DNA from: Actinomycetota bacterium
GTDB lineage: Bacteria > Actinomycetota > Thermoleophilia > Solirubrobacterales > Solirubrobacteraceae
Length of the DNA stretch: 29,063 nt
Assembly: GCA_005888335.1 (NCBI GenBank)
Contig: VAWY01000085.1
Location: 1-29,063, forward strand
Direction of reading: 5' to 3'
The notes below the pieces were generated by a model. That model ran no database searches and had not been told where the DNA came from. It was given only the letters and a program-made list of their open reading frames with translations. The translations under genes were made by a program, and so were the position numbers. This document shows, piece after piece, positions 7,855 through 15,028 of this stretch (positions are counted from its first letter, which is position 1; the number at the start of each line of letters is the position of its first letter).

Positions 7855-9318
7855 TCAGGCGTGTCCCATCTTGAGCGGCACCGAGGCCGGCACGACCGGG
7901 GGCACCGCGGCCGGCGTGCCGCCGAACTGCGCGCGGAGCGCCGCGATCCACTGCCGTGCGCGGTCGGTGAGCTGGTTGTCGTCGGTCTGCAGCCGCCCGC
8001 GGGTCACGAGGATCCCGAGGTCGGCGCCCTTGTAGCGGTACTCGCCCGGCTCGGCGACGCGCAGGAAGAACCCCTCGCTCTCGTCGACGAGCCCGTGCCA
8101 GTCGTTGGCCCAGCGGGCGAAGCGGACGCCGCCCGCGTCGTCGAGCTTGAAGACCCCGGTCCTGGGCGCCTGCGCGATGAGCTCGACGACGTCGTCGGTC
8201 TCCTTGATGACGATCTGGCTCCACGTGTCGACGCTCTCCACCCGCGCCCAGCGCTCGTTGATCTCGTCGACGTCGATCTCGTAGTCGACGTCCATGTACT
8301 CGAGCAGGTGGAAGAGGAACAGCGGCAGGTCGGCGTAGGCGCCGGCGGTGACGTTCGTCATCGACGTGGCCCCGCTCAGGCGCGGGTTGAGCTCGCCGAG
8401 GTACAGCTCGCCCGTGTCGGTGTCGGCCAGGACGTCGACCTCGAAGAAGCCGCGGTAGCCCTCCTGGCCCAGCCGGGCGCCGAACCGCTGGATGAGCTCG
8501 CGCGCCCGGGCGCGGTGCTCGGGCGACAGCGCGTCGGGGAAGATGTCGTTGCCGCACCAGCCGCCCGCGTAGGGCGTCAGCTCGGGATGGCCGGTCAGAT
8601 CGCGCATGAGCGGGCCGACGAGCGTCCCGTGCCGCGTGAGCACGGCCTCCACCGCCGCCGCGCGGCAGTTGATGCGCTTCATGACCTTGAGCTCCTCGCC
8701 CACCATGTCCTGCGCGTGGCGATCCCAGTCCGCCCGGCCGCGGATGAAGAACGTCGTGCGCCCCGAGTCGCCGTAGGGCGTCTGGACGACGAGGTCCTCG
8801 CCCAGGCCGGCGGCCGCGGCCAGCGCGCCGAGCTCCTCGTAGCTGGCGGCGCGCCCGAGCACGTTGGGCACGCTCGGCGCGCCCGCCTCCTCGCCGAGGC
8901 GCGTGGTGACGATCTTCGAGTCCAGGCGCCGCCGCAGCTCCGCGGGGGGATGGACGATCTCGAGCCCCAGCTCGCCGGCCAGCTCCTCGGTCTGCGCATC
9001 GAACATCACGCACGTCGCCTTGCCGCCCGGGCCGCGGCGGCCCATGAAGTCGACGACCTCCTTGTGGGCGAGCAGGTAGTTGTTGACGTCCTCCATCGAC
9101 TGGAACTCGCGCGGCGGCCGCTCGGAGGGCACGAAGACGCGCGGATGGTTGCCCTCGAACGAGTCGTAGTAGTTGACGTAGAAGAACCCCTGCAGCCAGC
9201 GGTCGATGCCCAGCAGGTTGAACGCCGACGGCGAGACGAAGTAGACGGGCGTGCGGTTGGTCCGCAGGTAGGAGCGGATCTCCGGAAGGCCGCGCAACGC
9301 CGGCCGTGCTTGTGCCAT
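7855..9318 (-). CDS. ATP-grasp domain protein (uncharacterised carboxylate-amine/thiol ligase-like)
   Basis: A 487-residue protein with an ATP-grasp core. DSKIVTTRLGEEAGAPSVPN (133-152) resembles the start of the ATP-binding subdomain, VVQTPYGDSGRTTFFI (177-192) the glycine-containing loop, FFEVDVL (E293, D295) the first metal-ligand strand, and ELNPRLSGATSMTN (309-322) the second with E309, N311 and R313. The N-terminal 130 residues (YFVSPSAFNLLGIDRW onward) and the C-terminal 150 look like specific pre- and post-domains. It lacks the biotin-carboxylase HPVTE signature and a biotin domain, although databases may label it biotin carboxylase-like. ATP-grasp enzymes join a carboxylate to an amine or thiol through acyl phosphate. 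It lies between patD and speB with 9- and 10-base gaps, so a role in amine metabolism is inferred. Its ribosome site (TAGGAG) overlaps the patD stop. Confidence 0.82.
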   Translation of the reverse strand: MAQARPALRGLPEIRSYLRTNRTPVYFVSPSAFNLLGIDRWLQGFFYVNYYDSFEGNHPRVFVPSERPPREFQSMEDVNNYLLAHKEVVDFMGRRGPGGKATCVMFDAQTEELAGELGLEIVHPPAELRRRLDSKIVTTRLGEEAGAPSVPNVLGRAASYEELGALAAAAGLGEDLVVQTPYGDSGRTTFFIRGRADWDRHAQDMVGEELKVMKRINCRAAAVEAVLTRHGTLVGPLMRDLTGHPELTPYAGGWCGNDIFPDALSPEHRARARELIQRFGARLGQEGYRGFFEVDVLADTDTGELYLGELNPRLSGATSMTNVTAGAYADLPLFLFHLLEYMDVDYEIDVDEINERWARVESVDTWSQIVIKETDDVVELIAQAPRTGVFKLDDAGGVRFARWANDWHGLVDESEGFFLRVAEPGEYRYKGADLGILVTRGRLQTDDNQLTDRARQWIAALRAQFGGTPAAVPPVVPASVPLKMGHA

Positions 9319-9327
9319 CGCGCGCTC

Positions 9328-10770
9328 CTAGGCCAGGTTGACCATGACGTGCTTGACCTCGGTGTAGTCCTCGAGGGCGTACATCGAGAGGTCCTTGCCG
9401 TAGCCGGACTGCTTGAAGCCGCCGTGCGGCATCTCGGAGGCGAGCGGGATGTGGTCGTTGATCCACACGCAGCCGAAGCGCAGGGCGTTGGCGACGCGCA
9501 GCGCCCGGCCGACGTCGCGCGTCCAGACCGAGCTCGCCAGGCCGTAGGGGGTGCCGTTGGCCCAGGCGATCGCCTCGGCCTCGTCGGAGAAGGGCTGGAC
9601 GGTGATGACCGGCCCGAAGATCTCGCGCTGGACCATCTCGTCGTCCTGCCTGAGGCCCGCGACGACGGTGGGCTCGAGGAAGAAGCCGGGCAGGTCGGGC
9701 TCGCGTCCGCCCGTGACGACCTCGACGTGGCCGGGCTTGCGCTGCAGGAAGGCCTCGACGCGCTCGCGCTGGCGGGCGCTGTTGAGCGGCCCGAGCGTCG
9801 TGTCGGGGGAGCGCGTGTCGCCCATGACGTAGCCCTTGGCCTGTTCGGCCAGGCCGTTGACGACGTCGTCGTAGACGCCCTTGCCGGCCAGCACGCGGGT
9901 GGCCGCGGTGCAGTCCTGGCCGGCGTTGTAGTAGCCGGTGCCGGCGATCGTCTCCAGCGCGGTGGCCATGTCGACGTCGTCGAAGACCACGACGGGCGCC
10001 TTGCCGCCGAGCTCGAGGTGCACGCGCTTGAGCGTGCGCGAGGCGACCTCGGCCACGCGCTTGCCCGACTCGACCGAGCCGGTGATCGAGACCATGTCGA
10101 CCGCCTCGTGGGAGACGATCGCCTCGCCCGTGTCGCCGCGGCCGCACACGACGTTGAGCACGCCCTTGGGCAGGAACTCCGCGGCGATCTCCGCGAGCCT
10201 GACCGTCGAGACCGGCGTGCTCTCGGCCGGCTTGAGCACGACGGTGTTGCCGGTGGCCAGTGCGGGGCCGATCTTCCAGACGGCCATCATCAGCGGGTAG
10301 TTCCACGGCGCGATCTGGCCGACGACGCCGATCGGCTCGCGCCGGATGATCGACATGTAGCCCTCCAGGTACTCGCCCGCGGGCTTGCCCTCCATGCAGC
10401 GCGCGGCGCCGGCGAAGAAGCGCAGGTTGTCGACCATGAACGGCATCTCGTCGTCCTTGACGGCCTGCAGCGGCTTGCCGGCGTTGTCGCTCTCCAGCTC
10501 GGCGAGCTCGTCGGCGTGCTCCTCGATGGCGTCCGCGAGGCGCAGCAGCGCCAGCGCTCGCTCGCCCGGCGTCGTCACCGACCACCCGTCGAAGGCCGCC
10601 CGCGCGGCCGACACGGCCCGATCGACGTCGGCCGCGCTCGAGCGCGGGGCGTAGGCGATCGTGGCGCCCGTGGCCGGGTTGACGATCGGCTCGGTGTCGC
10701 CGGCGAGCGGCTCCGCGAACTCGCCGTCGATGAAGTTGCTCAGCGTCTTCACGCCCGCCTGCGTTGCCAC
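9328..10770 (-). CDS. patD: Gamma-aminobutyraldehyde dehydrogenase (NAD-dependent ALDH)
   Basis: A 480-residue aldehyde dehydrogenase. Catalytic features are APWNYPL (N157), HLELGGKAP (general base E253) and [13 protein letters not shown] (nucleophile C287). The YNAGQDCTA context is characteristic of the E. coli PatD/YdcW aminobutyraldehyde dehydrogenases, and the length matches. It would oxidise 4-aminobutanal, made by the copper amine oxidase across the divergent promoter, to GABA; 3-aminopropanal or 5-aminopentanal are possible too. The start is GTG at 10770 with GGAGGAG seven bases upstream. It is the first gene of the leftward operon (patD, ATP-grasp, speB, LysA-like). Betaine aldehyde dehydrogenase is the main alternative. 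Confidence 0.87.
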   Translation of the reverse strand: MATQAGVKTLSNFIDGEFAEPLAGDTEPIVNPATGATIAYAPRSSAADVDRAVSAARAAFDGWSVTTPGERALALLRLADAIEEHADELAELESDNAGKPLQAVKDDEMPFMVDNLRFFAGAARCMEGKPAGEYLEGYMSIIRREPIGVVGQIAPWNYPLMMAVWKIGPALATGNTVVLKPAESTPVSTVRLAEIAAEFLPKGVLNVVCGRGDTGEAIVSHEAVDMVSITGSVESGKRVAEVASRTLKRVHLELGGKAPVVVFDDVDMATALETIAGTGYYNAGQDCTAATRVLAGKGVYDDVVNGLAEQAKGYVMGDTRSPDTTLGPLNSARQRERVEAFLQRKPGHVEVVTGGREPDLPGFFLEPTVVAGLRQDDEMVQREIFGPVITVQPFSDEAEAIAWANGTPYGLASSVWTRDVGRALRVANALRFGCVWINDHIPLASEMPHGGFKQSGYGKDLSMYALEDYTEVKHVMVNLA

Positions 10771-10809
10771 GGTCAGTCTCCTCCTGCGGGGGTCTCCTCC
10801 GGTGCGCGG

Positions 10810-10839
10810 AACCTACTCCGGCGGCGGGCCCTCGGCCAA
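10810..10839 (-). promoter_or_regulatory. Candidate promoter of the leftward patD operon
   Basis: On the minus strand, TTGGCC (10839-10834) and TAGGTT (10815-10810) are separated by 18 bases and resemble -35 and -10 elements. They predict a start near 10803 and a leader of about 33 bases with a ribosome site before the GTG at 10770. The leader contains a second copy of GGAGGAGAC (10800-10792) besides the one used (10784-10776). Prediction by eye only. Confidence 0.4.
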
Positions 10840-10909
10840 TCGGCGAACGGGACAAAGCGCGCCCGCCCGGCTTGGAGGTTGCACAATGCGCGCGCTGTCG
10901 GGCCGGCCT

Positions 10910-10915
10910 TAGTAT
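10910..10915 (+). promoter_or_regulatory. Candidate -10 element for the rightward decarboxylase operon
   Basis: TAGTAT fits TANNNT and ends ten bases before the GTG at 10926. No ribosome site precedes that GTG, so a leaderless or nearly leaderless mRNA is likely. No clear -35 element is seen at the right distance; TTGCAC at 10879-10884 is too far upstream but may be part of an operator. Confidence 0.4.
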
Positions 10916-10925
10916 CGCGGCGTCC

Positions 10926-12392
10926 GTGAACGAGCAGCCGAACGCGCCGTACCTGGAGGCCGTGGCCGCGTACGCGTTCCGCGGGCCGGCGCGCTACCAC
11001 GTGCCCGGTCACAAGGGCGGCGCGGGCGCTGACCCCGGCGTGCGCAAGGCGATCGGGGTCGACGCGCTGGTGGCGGACGTTCCCCAGGACGTCCACGGCA
11101 TCGACCTCGGCGTGTCGCCGACCCCCTACGAGCTCGCCGAGCGCCTCGCCGCCGACGCCTACGGCGCCGAGCGGACGTGGTTTCTGACCAACGGCTCGAC
11201 GCAGGGCAACCACGCGCTGTGCCTCGCGCTCGCGCCCCTGGGGGCGCACGTCGTCGTGCAGCGCAACGCGCACGCCTCGATCGTCGACGGGCTCATCCTG
11301 AGCGGCGGGATCCCCACGTTCGTCGCCCCCGAGTACGACGAGCACCTCGGCATGGCCCACTGCGTCACCCCGACGGCCCTCGCGGAGGCGCTGCGAGCCA
11401 CCCCGGACGCGCGCGCCGCGTTCATCACCTCACCGACCTACTACGGCATGGCGGCCGACATCGCCGGCTGCGCCGAGGTCGCGCACGCGGCCGGCGTCCC
11501 GCTGGTCGTCGACCAGGCGTGGGGCCCGCACCTCGGCTTCCACGAGCAGTTCCCGCCCAGCGCGCTGGCCCAGGGCGCCGACGCGATCCTCACGAGCACC
11601 CACAAGATCGCCGGATCGCTCACCCAGAGCGCGATGCTGCACGTCGGGCACGGCGGGCGCATCGACGTCCGCGCCGTCACCCGCACCGTGCGCCTGGTGC
11701 GCTCCACGAGCCCGTCGTCGCTGTTGATGGCCTCCCTGGACGGGGCGCGGCGCCAGCTCGCCCTGCACGGCGAGCAGATCCTGCACGAGACGCTGCGCGC
11801 GATCCGCGTCGCGCGGGCCAAGCTCGACACGATCGAGGGCATCGAGGTCGTCGATGCGGCGCTCGTCGGCCGCTACGGCGTCGCCGCCCACGACCCGATG
11901 CGGCTGGTCGTCGACGTGCGCCGGACCGGCCGCACCGGCTACGAGGTCGCCGACGCGCTGCGGCGCGCCTACGACGTGCACCCCGAGCTGGCCACCCAGG
12001 CGACGGTCGTGTTCATCGTCGGCCTGGGCGAGCCCGTCGCCGCGCTCGAGCGCCTCGCCGGCGACATCGAGGAGACCGTCAAGCGCATCGGCCGCCCCGG
12101 CGACGTCGCGGCGATCTCGCGGCCCGTGTCGAGCCTGTACAACGAGATGGCCGTCTCGCCACGCGACGCGTTCCTGGGCGAGTCCGAGGTGGTCGTCGCC
12201 GAGGCGGCCGTGGGCCGCGTGTCGTGCGAGTCGATCGCCGGCTACCCGCCCGGGATCCCGGTGCTGCTGCCCGGCGAGCGGATCTCAGCCGAGACCGTCG
12301 CCTACCTGCGCGAGCTGCTCGCCAGCGGCGGCCGGCTGCACGGCGCCAGCGATCCCGCGTTCGACACGGTCACCGTCCTGCGAGAGCGTTGA
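10926..12392 (+). CDS. Orn/Lys/Arg decarboxylase, SpeA-type (fold type I PLP enzyme)
   Basis: A 488-residue pyridoxal-phosphate decarboxylase of the short Bacillus SpeA-like group that lacks the N-terminal wing domain of E. coli AdiA/CadA. Motifs include RYHVPGHKGG (23-32), TNGSTQGNH (88-96, phosphate-binding), RNAHASI with H116 to stack on PLP, SPTYYG (169-174), VVDQAWGPH with D196, and STHKIAGSLTQ with PLP lysine K227. It would decarboxylate arginine, lysine or ornithine; agmatinase in the divergent operon favours arginine. RNAHASI replaces the more usual NVHKS and VDQAWG replaces VDEAHG, suggesting a distinct subfamily. The GTG at 10926 is preferred because translation upstream lacks conservation-like content. 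Its stop overlaps the TTG start of the copper amine oxidase. Confidence 0.85.
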   Translation: MNEQPNAPYLEAVAAYAFRGPARYHVPGHKGGAGADPGVRKAIGVDALVADVPQDVHGIDLGVSPTPYELAERLAADAYGAERTWFLTNGSTQGNHALCLALAPLGAHVVVQRNAHASIVDGLILSGGIPTFVAPEYDEHLGMAHCVTPTALAEALRATPDARAAFITSPTYYGMAADIAGCAEVAHAAGVPLVVDQAWGPHLGFHEQFPPSALAQGADAILTSTHKIAGSLTQSAMLHVGHGGRIDVRAVTRTVRLVRSTSPSSLLMASLDGARRQLALHGEQILHETLRAIRVARAKLDTIEGIEVVDAALVGRYGVAAHDPMRLVVDVRRTGRTGYEVADALRRAYDVHPELATQATVVFIVGLGEPVAALERLAGDIEETVKRIGRPGDVAAISRPVSSLYNEMAVSPRDAFLGESEVVVAEAAVGRVSCESIAGYPPGIPVLLPGERISAETVAYLRELLASGGRLHGASDPAFDTVTVLRER

Positions 12393-14302
12393 GCCGCCAC
12401 GCGCTCGACCCGCTGTCCGAGGACGAGTTCCGCAGCGCGGCGGCGATCCTGCGCCGCGACCGGGGCGTGACCGATCGCTGGCGGTTCGCGTCGATCGAGC
12501 TCAAGGAGCCCTCCAAACAGGCCTTGTCCGCGGGCGAGCCGATCGCGCGCGAGGCGATCGTCGTGTGCTGGAACCGCGACGGCGGCGACGCCTACAAGGC
12601 CGTCGTCTCGCTCTCCGGCGAGCGCGTCGTGTCGTGGGAGCACCGGCCCGGCGAGCACCCGAACCTGACCGTCGACGAGTTCCACGAGTGCGACGTGGCG
12701 CTCCGCGGCGACCCGCGCGTCGTCGAGGCGCTGGCCGCGCGCGGGATCACCGACGTCGACCGGGTGCTGCTCGACGTCTGGGCCTACGGGGCGCACCTCG
12801 TCCCGGAGCGCTACCGCGGCGCCCGGATCGGCTGGACCGACGTCTGGTACCGCGCCGCCGACGGAGCCAATCCCTACGCCCACCCGGTGAGCGGCCTGAA
12901 CTTCATCGTCGACCTCAACCGGATGGAGCTGCTGGAGGTCGAGGACACCGGCGGCGTCGAGCCGCCGCAGGTCATGGGCGAGTACGTGCCGCGCCTCTTG
13001 CCCGGCCTGCGTCTGCGCGACGACGTCAAGCCGCTGGAGATCACCCAGCCCGAGGGAACGTCGTTCGCGCTCGACGGCCAGGCGCTGCGCTGGCAGCGAT
13101 GGTCGATGCGGCTCGGCTTCAACTACCGCGAGGGCCTCGTCATCCACACGCTCGGCTACGAGGACGGCGGCCGCGTTCGCCCGGTCGCCCACCGGCTGTC
13201 GTTCGCCGAGATGGTCGTCCCGTACCGCGACCCCACGCCCGACCATTACCGCCGCACGGCGTTCGACATCGGCGAGTGGGGGCTCGGCTTCATGACGACG
13301 TCGCTCGAGCGAGGGTGCGACTGCCTGGGGGAGATCGCCTACCTCGACGCCGTCCTGCACGACACGCGAGGCGAGCCGTACGTGATCCGCAACGCGATCT
13401 GCATCCACGAGGAGGACAACGGGGTCCTGTGGAAGCACGTCGACCCGGTGGCCGGCACCGAGGTGCGCCGGATGCGCCGGCTCGTCGTCTCGTTCCACGC
13501 CACCGTCGCCAACTACGAGTACCTCGTCTCTTGGCGCTTGCACCAGGACGGCAACATCGAGTGCGAGGTGCGCGCGACCGGGATCATGGTCACGACGCCG
13601 TTCGCCGACGGCCGGCAGCCGCCGTACGGCACGCTCGTCGACGAGCGGACGTATGCCCCGACGCACCAGCACTTCCTCGTCGCCCGGCTCGACATGGACA
13701 TCGACGGCGAGGACAACACGGTCTACGCCACCGAGTCCGAGGCGCTGCCGACGGGGCCCGAGAACCCGCACGGACTTGCCGTCGTGCAGCGCAGCACGCC
13801 CTTGCGCACCGAGGCCGAGGGCCGCCAGGACTACGACTGGCACGCCCAACGGTCGTGGAAGGTCGTCAACGACGGCGTCACGAGCCGGCTGGGGACGCCC
13901 GTCGGCTACAAGCTCGTGCCCGGCGCCTGCATCCCCGCGCTGCTCGACCGCGACTCGCCGGTCTTCCGCCGCGCGCAGGTGCTCGGCCACACCCTGTGGG
14001 TGACGCCGTACCGCGAGGACGAGCGCTGGCCGTGCGGCGAGTTCCCCAACCAGAGCGCGCAGGACACGGGCCTGGCCGCGTGGACGGCCCAGGACCGCCC
14101 GATCGAGAACACCGACGTCGTGCTCTGGTACGTCTTCGGCATCCACCACGTCACGCGGCCCGAGGACTGGCCGATCATGCCCGTCGACACCGTGTCCTTC
14201 TGGCTCAAGCCGGCGGGCTTCTTCGACCGCAACCCGGCGCTCGACGTCCCGCCGGCTCCCGGCCACGCGAGCCACGCGCCGCCGCCGGTCGGGTCGGCAT
14301 GA
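12389..14302 (+). CDS. Copper-containing primary amine oxidase
   Basis: A 637-residue TPQ/copper amine oxidase that converts a primary amine, oxygen and water to aldehyde, ammonia and peroxide. All key residues are visible: catalytic base D293 in FDIGEWGLG, the self-processed TPQ tyrosine Y376 in VANYEY, copper ligands H426 and H428 in PTHQHF and H587 in GIHHVTRPEDWP, then the conserved MPVDTVSFWLKPAGFFDRNP. There is no signal peptide, so it is probably cytosolic like Arthrobacter AGAO. The coding frame opens with HALDPLSEDEF, the usual N2-domain start, so I place initiation at TTG 12389, overlapping the decarboxylase TGA by four bases; the in-frame GTG at 12467 would cut that domain. Putrescine or agmatine is the likely substrate by context; tyramine or phenethylamine are alternatives. 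Confidence 0.93.
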   Translation: MSRHALDPLSEDEFRSAAAILRRDRGVTDRWRFASIELKEPSKQALSAGEPIAREAIVVCWNRDGGDAYKAVVSLSGERVVSWEHRPGEHPNLTVDEFHECDVALRGDPRVVEALAARGITDVDRVLLDVWAYGAHLVPERYRGARIGWTDVWYRAADGANPYAHPVSGLNFIVDLNRMELLEVEDTGGVEPPQVMGEYVPRLLPGLRLRDDVKPLEITQPEGTSFALDGQALRWQRWSMRLGFNYREGLVIHTLGYEDGGRVRPVAHRLSFAEMVVPYRDPTPDHYRRTAFDIGEWGLGFMTTSLERGCDCLGEIAYLDAVLHDTRGEPYVIRNAICIHEEDNGVLWKHVDPVAGTEVRRMRRLVVSFHATVANYEYLVSWRLHQDGNIECEVRATGIMVTTPFADGRQPPYGTLVDERTYAPTHQHFLVARLDMDIDGEDNTVYATESEALPTGPENPHGLAVVQRSTPLRTEAEGRQDYDWHAQRSWKVVNDGVTSRLGTPVGYKLVPGACIPALLDRDSPVFRRAQVLGHTLWVTPYREDERWPCGEFPNQSAQDTGLAAWTAQDRPIENTDVVLWYVFGIHHVTRPEDWPIMPVDTVSFWLKPAGFFDRNPALDVPPAPGHASHAPPPVGSA

Positions 14303-14309
14303 TGTCGGT

Positions 14310-14651
14310 GTGGCCGCGGGCGACCGACCGGACATCGACTACCGCTTCTCGCTCGCCAACGAGCGCACGTTCCTGGCGTGGATCCGGACGGCGCTGGCCC
14401 TCGTGGCGGGCGGCGTCGCCGCGGCGAAGGCGCTGGACTTCCACCACGACGTCTGGCGCTGGGTGATCGCGGGCCCGCCGATCCTCGCCGGCGCGCTCCT
14501 GGCCGCCGACGCGACCGTGCGGTGGCGGACCTACGAGGACGCGATGCGCGCGGGGCGCGCGCTCCCCGTCGGCCGGGGCCTGCGGGCTGTCGGGCTCGCG
14601 CTGTGCGCCTATGCCGTCGTCGCGTTGGCGGCGTCCGCGCTGGACAGCTGA
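14310..14651 (+). CDS. DUF202 (YidH-like) small membrane protein
   Basis: A 113-residue protein with the DUF202 signature RFSLANERTFLAWIRTALAL near the N-terminus and three predicted membrane spans (about 20-42, 50-70 and 90-111). Function of the family is unknown. The start is GTG at 14310, seven bases after the amine oxidase stop, so it probably belongs to that operon. Its last 43 bases overlap a small open frame on the opposite strand. I know no established tie between DUF202 and amine oxidation, so the linkage may be incidental. Confidence 0.85.
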   Translation: MAAGDRPDIDYRFSLANERTFLAWIRTALALVAGGVAAAKALDFHHDVWRWVIAGPPILAGALLAADATVRWRTYEDAMRAGRALPVGRGLRAVGLALCAYAVVALAASALDS

Positions 14652-14863
14652 CGCGCCGCCTCGGCGTCGTCGTACGCCGTGTGCCGGCCGCGCGCGCGGC
14701 GGACCATCGTCGCCTCGAACATGCCGCCGCGCTCGCGTTCGGCCAGCCAGCTCGCCAGCTCGCCGGCCGCCCGGCGCGAGGGGGCGCGCACCAGCAGCCG
14801 CGTCTCGAGCGGCGCGACGCCGTGCCGCTCGACGGTGACGAAGAACGCGGCCGGCTTGGGCAT
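14609..14863 (-). CDS. Small hypothetical protein
   Basis: An 84-residue frame starting at ATG 14863, MPKPAAFFVTVERHGVAPLE, with a mixed composition unlike the Arg/Ala-rich shadow frames. It has two plausible strands and a helix (RRAAGELASWLAERERGG), no membrane span and no family I recognise. It fills the otherwise gene-free space between DUF202 and the GMC gene and converges with DUF202, overlapping its 3' end by 43 bases. There is no strong ribosome site. It could be a real small protein or chance; the start and the overlap are the weak points. Confidence 0.5.
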   Translation of the reverse strand: MPKPAAFFVTVERHGVAPLETRLLVRAPSRRAAGELASWLAERERGGMFEATMVRRARGRHTAYDDAEAARQLSSADAANATTA

Positions 14864-14913
14864 GAATGGGACGTTACGGCGCTGCGCCGTCCAGCGCCAG
14901 TCGCCGCCGGATC

Positions 14914-14929
14914 TCGTGAAAGATCACGA
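14914..14929. promoter_or_regulatory. Inverted repeat upstream of the GMC-ALDH operon, possible operator
   Basis: TCGTGA (14914-14919), four bases, then TCACGA (14924-14929) is a perfect dyad in the gap between the small hypothetical gene and the GMC gene. It lies about 100 bases before the ATG at 15029. A second, wider inverted pair, GTTCTG (14944-14949) and CAGAAC (14973-14978), follows it. Either could bind a regulator; neither has the shape of a terminator with U-tract. Confidence 0.35.
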
Positions 14930-15028
14930 CGTTCGCCACGAATGTTCTGGTCTGGCTCCACTACCGCACGGGCAGAACTTGGGCGATCCTCCACTCTCGT
15001 GGTCGGAAGCGAGAGAGAGGATCCCGTG

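Noticed and set aside
7855..9318. Calling the ATP-grasp gene a biotin carboxylase
   Set aside because: It lacks the GGGGRGM loop and HPVTE signature seen in the real biotin carboxylase domain at 18557-24139, and no biotinyl domain gene is adjacent.
7861..10929. A 1022-residue open frame on the + strand opposite the ATP-grasp and patD genes
   Set aside because: Antisense shadow of two enzymes with complete catalytic motifs; no domain of its own.
11854..14466. An 870-residue + strand frame overlapping the decarboxylase and amine oxidase
   Set aside because: Arg/Pro/Ala-rich translation in a shifted frame of two clearly real genes.
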